Part shown: positions 33,070 through 44,703 of the stretch, one piece after another | Layout of the letters: the number at the start of each line of letters is the position of its first letter | Numbering within the stretch: position 1 is the first letter of the stretch | Assembly: GCF_032854445.1 (NCBI RefSeq) | Contig: NC_088295.1 | Span: 43,573,385-43,637,384 of the forward strand | Direction: 5' to 3' | Length of the DNA stretch: 64,000 nucleotides | From: Liolophura sinensis | Lineage: Eukaryota > Mollusca > Polyplacophora > Chitonida > Chitonidae | The notes under the pieces: model-generated | The model's database searches: none | Seen by the model: only the letters and a program-made list of their open reading frames with translations | Told to the model about the DNA's origin: nothing | Program-made: the position numbers and the translations under genes

Positions 33070-35780
33070 GTAAGTAGTTTGGCTGACATTTAACTTTGTT
33101 GTGTGTTATGCATTTGCATTGTAATTAACAGGCCTGTGTTTCAATACATATGCATGGAACAAGGTAAAAATGTTCTGGCAGTTTTCAACTGAGCTAACAT
33201 AAATTCTCCTAAGGTCTACTTGTAGAAATGCATGAACGCTGCAATCTGAAATGTTGTTGGTTCAAATACCAGCAAGGTCACAAACATAACCACTTTGGGT
33301 TTGAAAACACTAGAGTTAGAAAGTCTGTATGACAGATTTGGTATATAGTGTATACATTATATTTTAAAATAAAGCTTCTGAATATATAAATGAATAATTC
33401 GTGTAACTATTTTCTTTAATGTTGTCAGTACCAGTATATACAATTGTAGTAGGGTGGTATTGCAAGTGTGTAAATATTTTGTTGTCACATTTATGTAACA
33501 ATTTTGCACCTTATGTAACTCTAAGGCTGTATTGGTTTTGATGGTTAAAAGGATGTAGGAACTTACACAAATACCCAAACTGAATTATAGTCCTTGTAAA
33601 ATGTTTAAATAGAAAAGTAATCACATTTTTTTTTTATAAGTTGATAAATATGTAAATGTAACATTTAACATTTACAGGATATTCAGTTTTGTTAGGTAGT
33701 GATTTCTCTTGCATGAATATCCCCCTTTAGCTCTCTATAGGCTGAATATAAGATAAATCATTTGCTCCTCACTTCTACTTTCCGGCTTTTACTGATCAAA
33801 TCCAACCAGGTGTAATTGTGGAGAATGGTGAAAAAAAAAACCCTTCTTTTGCATGCACAGCTACTGGTATTATGGGAGAGGCAAGCAAGTAGTGATAATA
33901 TTTATGCACCAGTATGGATTTGGATATGTTTACTTGTCATGAGGTAGACAACGGTTTCAGACAAGGAAATCGTGTTTTCACCTGATACACTACACAAACT
34001 GACACGGAATTAAAAAGTTGTGTATTTAGCTTGCTCAAAATTTTTTTGATAATCTCAGGGAATATACGTCTGGTCAGATTTTACTTTATGGCAGACACGG
34101 CTTGAATTATTATTTTTTCAGACTCTTTCTATTTTGTCCTCTGTGTACATGCTGTTCAGCATAGTAGTTAGGTTTGACAGCTGGGCTACCCCCCAACCCC
34201 TCCCCTCCAAGCCTGGACAATGTCTTGACCTAGTGTTTGTTTCTGAGCCTTTTTCTTTATGTTGGAAGCAGTTTTTTAACTGTAGATACGGTGCTGTCTG
34301 CTGGCTACCTGATATCGTATTACCCCTGCCAGTTTGTGTAATGTGGCCCACACTGCCAATCCTGTTCTAGCACAACCCTTGAACAGTCTACGAAATGTAT
34401 ACCTGGCGAAAACACCAGTTAAGAGGGCAACTCTGACACTGCACTTAATACCTAGGGCAGATTAAGATATCTTACGGCAAGTAGGCCTGATCTGTGAACA
34501 AGCATACACTTAGCATTTATGAGGATGGTCTCCAGGTCTTTTAACCTGTAAATTAAATCATCTTTTTTGTGTGAGGTGTATGTATTTACGAGGAGTGTCT
34601 TGAACTCTTCAGCATTTTGTATGCCATCAGTCAAATCTGATTCATGCTATCACATGTAATGTCGTGGGAATGCATGAATTTGTGATCGGGTCTGGACAGA
34701 TGAGGAAAAATGAAAAGACCTGGAAAAATTACACTTAAAATGAAATAATGATAATAAATGATAATGATAAAACAGATAACGGAAGAAAGGTGTTCGCACT
34801 GCTAGATACTGTTGTCAAATAACATGCATGTTCGCATCAAGAAATGACTGCATTAATGTCAATAGTGGCGTCTATCCTTACCACAATCAATTTAATACAT
34901 CTTCCGCCTCTTAAGCACTTTTTCAGAGAAATTTATACACGCAATTATTATGAAAATGATGCTAAACATGATTTGTTAGTGTCACTAAACATGCAGACTG
35001 CATAGAACTGTGCAAATGACTTCCCTACATCCCACTGTTCTATCAGAATGTTCCAAATTGATGGCTGAGAAGGTTGAGGAATTAGGCTAAATGGTACTGT
35101 TTCTTAATACTAACACCCAAAATCCTGCTGCAATCTGTGATTTTTATGGTGTCACTTGTTGAATCTTCCAATTTTAATACATTATGGTTTATAACTGGTG
35201 TTTTGTTATTTCACTATATATATAGAAATTTACTTTTTTTAAGTTGATTATTCATTGTCATACCTTTAAAAGCATCATGGTCACCTTATGTGTGCTCTTA
35301 GTAGTAGCGAAAAATAATTAATTGCAAGTTTCAACCTTGCGAAACACTTCCCCTTATATCAGATCTATAGCTTGAGGTCAAAATGAAGAATTGACCCTGA
35401 TACATGACTTTGAAAAACAGGTCTGAAGTTGTGACAAAACTTATTTGAGGACACATACATGCCTTGGTTTCACAAACCTTCTGGGATTGCTGGAGATACT
35501 GGATTCTGAGGTTGACGGTTCGAAACCTGGATTTAATCTCGCCCAGTTTCTCATTTGTAGAAACTGTGCAATATCCATAAAGTGTAATCCCCAGTAACAA
35601 AAAGACTGACTTTCAGGGAAATTCAAGGTGACAGAATAAAAGTCTGTTTGTTTGATACCTAAGCAAATGTTAATGGTTTCCACAGAAAGTTCTTTTCTCT
35701 ATCCTTAAACCTGGCTACTTTCCTGAAGGTGCAGTATTCTTTAGTTCAGCACTATAGACTCCAAATAAATGAACATGCAT

Positions 35781-35877
35781 GATTTATTTATTTAATTATT
35801 TATTTATTTATTTATTTGATTGGTGTTTAACGTTGTACTCAAGAATAACAGCATTATGGTGTAAGGAAACCACCAGC
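35781..35877 (-). mobile_element. SINE family 1, short internally deleted copy
   Basis: It has a long (ATTT)n tail, gattggtgtttaacgttg and an abbreviated body. It abuts the next copy directly. Confidence 0.65.
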
Positions 35878-36112
35878 GATTTATTTATTTGATTGGTGGC
35901 TTAACGCCATATTCAATCATTTTTCACTTATTTGACAGTGGCCAGATTTATGGGTAGAGGAAATCAGATTGCCTGGAGTAAAAAAATAGCGATCCTTGGT
36001 AGGTTCCTCACAAACTTCCTGATTTTTGCCCTTACCAAATCAGCACAAACTGGATTTGAGCTTTCAGCTTCATGTGAACCAGTATTTAACTGCCTTGAGC
36101 CACTGAGGACCC
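35878..36112 (-). mobile_element. SINE family 1, old full-length copy
   Basis: It is strongly diverged but colinear: gattggtggcttaacgccat, acagtggccagatttatggg, ctggatttgagctttcagct, and a head remnant ccttgagccactgaggaccc. It is tandem with the preceding fragment. Confidence 0.65.
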
Positions 36113-37911
36113 AAAGTAAATTAATTAATTAATCTGTGTGTGAAACGTTCAATTTGACCTTCTCCATACATAACAAGGCTTTAGAGTGCCCTGTCTTTGG
36201 CAGATCTACCCAATATAAAGCCTGACCCAATTAACATAATGAGATACATTTACTGGTAGAGTACTGAGGTTAATTATTGTTGACCTCAACAGTGATCTGA
36301 TTTAATGTTATAACATTCTTTGATGTACATTATACAGACAGGAAGATGGCCTAGTGATCACATTTGTTTAAGAGGGTGGGGAGCAGACAATCTTAAAAAA
36401 CTCCATATTTATTTCGCTCATATGGCTCAAAAACTCAATTTTTTCATTTGGGACCTGTCAGTGGATTTAGTTGACCTGCACGATATAGTAATTATGAACC
36501 GTAATTAAAAACTACTTCAAAGCAGCATTTCTGTCGGTGGTGTTAGCAGCTAAAAGATTTTATGCACTGAAAGGCAGTTCAAATTGTCACGACTTCCTTG
36601 TGTAGCTGTCACTTCTCTGATGTGTAGACCATTTCGCACCATACAGTTATTGATCATCGTTTTTGGTTTGTTTGCAGCCCTAACTAAAACATTTGAACAT
36701 TAATTGACAGTACACATGACAAATAATCTATCCTAGAGCAAGTAGATTATTGCATGGACTTCCTAAGGTTAAAACTACATTGGTTGGATTGGCCAATTTC
36801 AGGGTTTCACAAAAAGTATAATTTTATCAGTCAGTACAGAATATAGGCTTCGGAATATGCCTGAATAAACACCTTGCAATCATACAAAAAGGTTAAAGAA
36901 TTACAGTCGCACATCTGGACTTCAAAATTTTCAGGCTTGAAGGTTGTGGACGGATCATGCCTTAAGTAAAATTATTGAATTTGTGGTGTGCAGGTAATGT
37001 TGGTCACTACTAGTCGTATGTATAGACATTTGGGCGGAAATTTTCATTGGATGAAGTGTGGGTGTAACATGAAGAGAGATGATTACACAACTTTTAACAG
37101 CTTTATCATGTTATAAAAAGATTCATAGAAATAGTGGCTCCCTTTATGCTGGGTAAAGATATGAATTAAGATATGGTATATGTGGGTTTATCATACTATT
37201 CAAACCAATTTAGCAAAGTTAACAAAAAAATTGTGTAGGGCGTGCAGGGAAATTTGACGTATGGTATATACTACTTGTACAACGTGATGGAATTGACTGA
37301 AATGTGATGCTTCTCTACTCATATAATAGTGAGCATGGCAACTATGAGTTCCTAGTAAACATGCACTACGTCTTTATATTAAAACCATTCAATACACCCC
37401 GCCTGGCTTGACATAAGTGCTTTATACGGCATAATCAATGGCTATATATTTGTGTAGACAGTGGTATTGTCCGTTGTTAGTTTAAGAGGGAAGCTGTCAG
37501 AGTATATTTATATTTCCATATATATCTTAAAATTAAAAAAAAAAATTGAAACCTCAATATATCTCTGACACGCCCACTGATGTTTAACTTTATGAGATGT
37601 CCCATTTAAAACTACAAAAACTATCATTGGGAGATGCTGCAGAAAATAATTCAAAAACTTAATAGTTTTCCAGGTATGATCCATTAAAGTTCATAAATGG
37701 GGTTTATCATGATAACCAATGGTGTCCTGTGACAGGAGAAGTCGCATACATGTTCATGTTCTTGGTTTTAATCGGGTCATGTCATTACATAATGTGAGAT
37801 GAACTGACAGACTACTACTGTATTTCACATAAAGTTGGGTCTGTAAAAATACCTTATCGAAGGTCATCATGGCCTTAAAATGATAGTTTTGACGCAAACA
37901 TTTAATTTGAT

Positions 37912-38008
37912 TTTATTTATTTATTTGATTGGTGTATTACGCTGTACTGAAGAATATTTCACTTATACGATGGTGGCCAGCATTATGGTGGGAGGAAACC
38001 GAGCAGAG
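37912..38008 (-). mobile_element. SINE family 1, truncated copy
   Basis: Tail, gattggtgtattacgctgta and gggaggaaaccgagcagag are present. The rest is missing. Confidence 0.78.
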
Positions 38009-39008
38009 AAAAAATGCTTAACTTTAGATGAAATGCAGAATTTCAATGCAATGTTAAAAATTTTCAAATATTGACTGCTTTAATGGTCTAATCGGAAATA
38101 AAGCTTTTTTTCCCATGGAATATGCTGGTTATGTTCTGTCTGATCACAACAGAAAATGAACAGAGTGAGTAAATCGAACCAAGTGGTTTTCTTATTGCAT
38201 TTGACAGATGCAAATGGAAAATGTAAACCCAAATCCATACTGACATGATCCCTGTACCCAGTTTTGGAATTATGCGAAAAACTCACAGCAAAAATTGGTC
38301 AAATACAATCTACATTTTCATATGTTACCTGGTATATGTATAAGCAAAAGTCAGTAAGATGTAATGAGAGTGATGTGAAATGCAAACTTTTTGCCTTGTT
38401 GCTGTTAGCAGGTGCACTGAAAATTGGGCACTATTTAGATACGAAGTAATGCGGAGCTTGCAGCCTTTAAGCCTTGGACATTTTCAGGCTGTATTATTCA
38501 TTCTCGCATTAACCACAAACTACATCTGTTGAAACTGAGTGGAGGAGAGTGCATGTGAAGTAAACAAAATTAGCAGAATGATTGCTCCCAAAGTGTCTGT
38601 GACAGTTATCAGCGCTGCTGCTGGTGCAGACTCATGCTGGTTGCCCTGATCTATACAATGCCCCAAGGACTCCTAATTTCTTAGTACCATATTTCTGATC
38701 CTATCTGGCCATGAACCCTGGCACCGAACCCTGGCACCCATTTGTTGAAAACTTTTAATGTTAATAATTCCAGACCTTAAGAATAGCTTCTTTTTTGTTG
38801 TTTTTTTTTTTTTTAGAAATTAATTGTGTTATAGGTGATGTATATGTATACTGATAGGTAGATAATGTCAAGCTACGTACATGTGTATGCTCCAGAACTG
38901 ATTTCTCTTCTGTGTGGTGAACTTTAATGTACAGAGCAGTTTAACAATTCAGCCAACATGTTGCTTTAAACATGAATGGTTGGTTTTAATGGATGGCTAG
39001 TGAGAGAG

Positions 39009-39042
39009 CCGGGGGGCGGGGGGGTGGGGGGGAGGGGAGGAG
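39009..39042 (+). repeat. G-rich tract, G-quadruplex candidate
   Basis: It has at least five runs of four or more G separated by single bases (ggggggcggg, ggggtggggg, ggaggggagg) on the likely sense strand of the gene 3 intron. Confidence 0.75.
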
Positions 39043-40809
39043 TACTGTCAACACTCAGTACTTGTAGCTGAGGGCTTCAATGAGCACAGCACCAAGCGCT
39101 GAATTTATCCAAAGCTTCATCCATGTTTATATGAAACAAAGGTGAGACCTTATACAGAGAGTGTGATTAAGCGTTGGATGGGATATCAGGAATTGTCAGG
39201 TGGACATCACTTGTTGATATCTGATAATTCCTGATATCACATTCCACAGCATTGTACTTTATGTTTTATCAGACTGACAAAGCAGTACCCCTAGGCAGTT
39301 GGTGCTTTAAATTACAGCTTTTGTACATCTATTATGTGGAGCTAGAAAATTGCCCAGTTGTTTTAGTTTACAAACATGCAGGCGTAAGATAGCAGGCAAA
39401 GGGTTACCTAGAATTACTGCAGTAGAATTAACGCTGAATAGATCATTGGATATTGCCTCTTGAATGTGAGATATTATTGTGTGAGTGTGATGTTACTTAC
39501 TTGAGCATGTGTTATCGTTGTACATCATATTTTGTGGAATATCATATGACCGTGTATTGACCAGTGGAAACCAAGAATCACGCTGTGAGGTATAAGTACT
39601 TGGTTATGAAATTTCATATTGAAATTGTTCCAGCAAGACTGCTAAGGTCTTCGTTGTCCAACTTGTCATAAATTGGTTACGTGTGAAATTAGTCAAGAGA
39701 ACATTATGCTTTGCAGTCGGTTGAACATTTAAAGGGATATAGATTCGTCACAGACTGGTTGTAGCAAGAGATAAGCAAGTTTTAGGCTAAGCTTAGCCTA
39801 AGCTTAACTTTTCGTATAGCACATATATTTAAGTGTGACCAAGGTTGTATGATATTTATCCCAGTAAATCTTATTTTTAATGTCAGCCAGTCAGTGTCAG
39901 TTCTGTATCCCTTTTAAAGAACAAGTGACACTTTCTGCCACATTAACATGGAGCCTGTGTTTGGTCAGAATATCCGTGGTGCTAACTGCATCACTCGCTC
40001 GCTCAGATCAGACGAGTGCTTAACGAGTGAGCTAGCAACTGGCATGTATTTCTGCTACAAACTACATTGGAATATATTTCTATTGCATTTAACTTTACCT
40101 ATTTCGTGATATGTTTGTTGTTTAACAAGTAGTTAAAATTGAATAATTGAAAGTCCTTGAAAAGTCATTGAATTTCTTATTTTTAATGTTGTTGATACAT
40201 TCTTGTGTGTAAAGTGTAATAATTTAACATTTAAGATTTTAAGGTGCTTATAAAAGTTATATGCAACACTCTTTATATTTCACCTGTTTAACCCATAGTG
40301 TGCTTATTTGAAGTCTTGGATCTAACAGTACATGCAAAGTAATAAGAATCAAACGCTAAGGTGAATTACGAACCCAATGAAAAGCAGTTTGTGTATAGAC
40401 TTCAGCTGAAATTTAAGTAAATCTTGAAAGTCGACAGGAGTTGTTCCCCCTTCAAAAGTCCAACTGCATATTTTTATATTGGAACGTGTGCAGCAGAAAC
40501 TGATGGTTTCAGTTAACTACATTGCACTGTTATTCTTTAACCTGTTTTGTGTGTCAGCATATTTATTCATATATCATTGTTTTATTTTCATCCCTTGAAC
40601 ATAATATTGTTTTGAATCGGAAATCTTTGCTGCATGGAGGGTGTTAGCACTGATACAAATTCAGCTATATTAAAGCTGTAGTTGAACTGAACATATGCTT
40701 CAAAACAATCCCTTTATTTGGCCACTATGTGGACATTTGATAAGTTTGATGGGGTGATATTAAATACTGAAATATTGAGACTCAGGCAGATGTACTCAAA
40801 GTACTCTAA

Positions 40810-41246
40810 TTCTTCTAAAATTTGGGACAGATATTAGTAGTGTTGAAAGTAAAATATTGCTTTTCTTTACCAGCCTTTTAGTAAAGTAAAGATTTGAGTA
40901 TGTTGTTCAGCTAGAGGGCCTAGCCATGTGAGAAGCTCACTATTCCTAATAGAATTGCATATACATGGTGGCGCAAAAGTCTGGACCCATAGGCAGTTTA
41001 CTATATAACAATTTACAGTTTACAAGTGTTCGAACTGACTTCCACCTTCCTCCAAACACTTTCTTACTCCGGAGACACATGATGTTTGCACATTTCGAGG
41101 CATAGAGTTATTCCCTCTTATGGTCTTTTAGTGCTTGTAATGTTCTTGGTTTGTTAGCATAAACCATAATTGCTCATGGGTCCAGACTTTTGCTCCACCG
41201 TGTATATTGGCTAAAATTAGCAGACCCAGTGCCCTGAATTTTAAAA
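40810..41246. mobile_element. Older inverted-repeat element hosting the MITE
   Basis: The left end (ttcttctaaaatttgggaca) and a decayed right end (gccctgaattttaaaac) resemble the termini of the element at 59677-59880. The two copies are colinear in opposite orientation, apart from the 239-bp MITE and its extra TA. Confidence 0.65.
40964..41202. mobile_element. Mariner-type MITE with 27-bp terminal inverted repeats and TA duplication
   Basis: The left end is catggtggcgcaaaagtctg..., and the right end is its inverse with 2 mismatches in 27 bases. TA flanks both sides (40962-40963, 41203-41204). The element is 239 bp with no coding capacity, so it is non-autonomous. It interrupts an older repeat. 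Confidence 0.88.
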
Positions 41247-43464
41247 CAAATAAGGTAGTTATTTTTATTAATATATAAAATTATATATACATACAGGTAC
41301 AGTCAGCATCATAGGTATTAAACTGAATTCTTGTACAAATTAAAGTTTTACAGGACTTCACATATAATGTAAATATAGTCTTAATGCCATAGCTTTTCTG
41401 TGATAAATGGATCAAAATGTATGTCTGTCTTTTCAGCTTATTACCATTAATTAAACTAGAATGATTGGTGCATTTATATTAAGGCACATACCAGCTTAAT
41501 CTTATAAGAAAATTTAATTACAGTCAATAAGACGAGTGATATTAAGCATGCATGTTAACAAAAATATCTCTGATAGTGCCAGTGTGACAGTTATACAGCC
41601 AGCGTTAACCCGTCATCACAGGACTGTGTCTATTTACAGCTATAGGTGTCTTCATTGACAAGGTGTGTGAGTGTGATTTGCATAGTCAGTTTTGGTATGC
41701 GCATCTCATCTGTCAGCAGCAAGCGGATTATTATGGTCATTGCCAAATGCCTGGCTCAAAGGCCTAGTCCAATCTGTTAAACGGATCATGCAGTCAAGCT
41801 GTTAATTAATAATTATTTTCCCTAATCTTCTCATGCAAATTATCTGAAACAAAGATTATATTTTGGAGGTGCTGAGATATGTTCCTGAATACAAATTGAG
41901 CTAAATGAATTTTTTTCTTTCAAAAATTATTTCACAGGAAAAGTCTTTTTTGTCTTAGAGGTGTATATGTTTACGACATTATCCGGTGAATAAATAAGAT
42001 GTAAGATAAGCCCATTATAATAAAAACTCACAAGTTTTTATGGCCTAGTCTGCTTAATTTGTCTGTCATCTGGTGGACTATATATACATACACATATATA
42101 TAAATATATATACACCACTATATATGCCATGGATATCTAATATAAGCGCCTCCCACTTGCAGTGAATAGCTTGGTTATAGGGTAGTAGCATCAGTGGCTT
42201 GTTAGCGATAATCCGACAAATCAGAGTGCATTAGTACTGCTCTAGCCTCTAGTGATTATAGCAACCATTGAACTGTACACTCTTCAAGAGGTTCTTAAGG
42301 GTGTTTATTTTAGGCTCTGATTACATCTCCTGTCACCTCTATAGGACTACTCTATTCTGTGACTAGCTCTCTCAGATTGTTTTTAACACGTTGTGTGTGT
42401 ACACGTTGTGTGTTCATCCATGCACCAATGTATATAGCACACCAAGATTTGATGACCTGTGACGCGGGATTAAGTTTTCAGCAATTAAGGTAGGTTGGTT
42501 TCTTAGTAGTGAGGTATTAAAAGATAGTTTTCTTGTATCACTCTCTTAAAAATTTGATCCTTAAAGTGGTAGCATGCAGGTTTAATTTGTTTCTTATTGC
42601 ACGATTTAGGGATGTCAGTGAATTATTTGTTGATATAAGCGTGACAAATTCTGCAAAAGATGAATGTGAAATTTTGACGAGTACCCGGAGTGAAGGGATG
42701 ATGATATGTTAATGCCACGTTAGGAATAGTTCAGTCATATTGTGTCAAGAACATGGTTGAGCCTAGAGATCTGCGTCATTCTTATTAGTTCAGGCCACAT
42801 CAGTTAAATTTTTTGTTTTGCAGTCAGAATAAAATTCTTTTTCCTGCTAGGAGGAGGGCATAAAGATAATAAAAACAGGAATGAAACCCAAGAAGATGTA
42901 CTCCATTAACAGGGCAATGTTGCTTGGAATCTTAACTTATCTTTTTGTTTTAACCATAAACAGAAGGAACATTATTTTGAAGTAGAAGAATGAATGAATG
43001 ATTATGGCTTTACGCCACATTGGCAATTTTTCAGCCATATTGTGGAGAGAACATGTTTTAAACTATGAATCAGTATAGGGTCTTAAAGAAGAGAATGTGA
43101 ACATATAAAGCAAATAAATAGAAAAGACGTGTTTAAAACCCGTTAAAAGAACTAAACCTCCGTTAAAATTTGAAAACCACAATCATTTTTAAAATTCTAA
43201 TGTGTATATATAAACAAAAAATAATGTGAAAGAAGTTATATCTTATTATATAAACATGTATGCTTTTTGCAATCAATGACAGCGTTGCCAGCAACGTTGT
43301 CAGATAAGTCAGAAAGAAGGTGATCTTAATGGTCTTATGGTTTTTATAATTCATGAATACCTGGTGATATGAATTAAAGGAAACATGTTTTTGTATCGTA
43401 CAGCTTTGACATGTTGAGGTCAGTCCTCTCAAATCATGATATTAAGTAATGGAGGGGATACACA

Positions 43465-43515
43465 TTCATGGAAAATTGCTGAGTACAACGTTAAACCCTT
43501 AGCACTCACTCACTG
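43465..43515 (+). mobile_element. SINE family 2, tail fragment
   Basis: The pieces gagtacaacgttaaaccctt and cactcactcact are the family-2 tail. Confidence 0.55.
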
Positions 43516-44604
43516 ACACAAATTCAGAAACTTTTGAAGATCGCAAGAAAGCTGTTCTCATTGCATGGAGCTTTGACATTTTGATTAATAATGTGTAGTA
43601 TGATCATTTGATGAATCATGTGATGAATGTTTTGATGAATCTTTTTATGTACATCTTCATCCCCGCACAAAGCAAAAAGCAATAAAACAAAGAAACAGTT
43701 GACTTCCATCACATTGCAGGTGTATTTTGTTGTCAGAGTTTTGGAAAATGCAACACCTGAGTTTCATGCATGTATAAGGTTTATATCTATCCTTACCTAC
43801 CCACCCACAAGATTTTTAACCTTATCAGCATGAGCAGTATTTATCAACTTATATTTAAACCACCTTTTCATACCCTGACTTCCCGTGTCTCACCCAGTGT
43901 TGTCTATTTCGTCGTATAAATAAAGAGATTTATATTATAATATTTTCTAATGGCTTTCGGTATCAGATAACTGCTGCAATTTAGACAGTCTGCTTGGCTG
44001 AATGCCTTATTTATGTTTTATGTTTTCTTAATTGTCATTGAACCTACATGTATGCTTAGGTTATTTTAGGGGTGCTTATGTCAAGCATATCTCTTACATC
44101 CATTAGATGTTAAAAGGTTGAGGAATTGGCTTGTGCTAATGTAGACATATGTATATATGTGAGTGTAAGTATGCGATTGCCACATAGGTCTGTATGATGT
44201 CAGAAGTCAGAGAATCTCTCATTGTTTATAGTGAGGATCAGATCAAGTAAACATCGCACTGCTCTTATTTATCACTGTGTTAAACTCTCGAACAGAGCTA
44301 TGGTAAATTGCTGTGGATCTCTGAGATACTAACAAAGTTCTCCTACCAGTCTAAACTGTCTTGGCAATTCATGGCCTTTTCTAACCAACCAGCTTTGACT
44401 TATTCTGTTGATTTGGATATTATTTTAACTGTTAGCTAATGTATGTTAACATGGACAAGGAATTTGTAGATTCACCAGCATTCACTGTTCTGAGGGCCTT
44501 TTTGGGTGGGGTGGTGGGGGGGACAAGGAATAGTCAGTGACAGGTGTCTGTATTTTAGACAGGTGTCTGTATTTTAGACAGAGGGAATGTTTATCAATAC
44601 CCTG

Positions 44605-44703
44605 TCAAAGGTCGGTGGTTTACCATGTTGGCTCCTCTGCCTATATCCCTCAGAGTATAAATTCTTTAGTACAGCAGTAGACTGTAATCAAATAAATAAA
44701 GAT
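44605..44703 (+). mobile_element. SINE subfamily with alternative body sharing the family-1 tail
   Basis: It starts aaggtcggtggtttacc and ends aatcaaataaataaa. The middle differs from family 1 but the 3' end is shared. Similar copies lie at 50410-50540 and 59885-59985. Confidence 0.5.
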
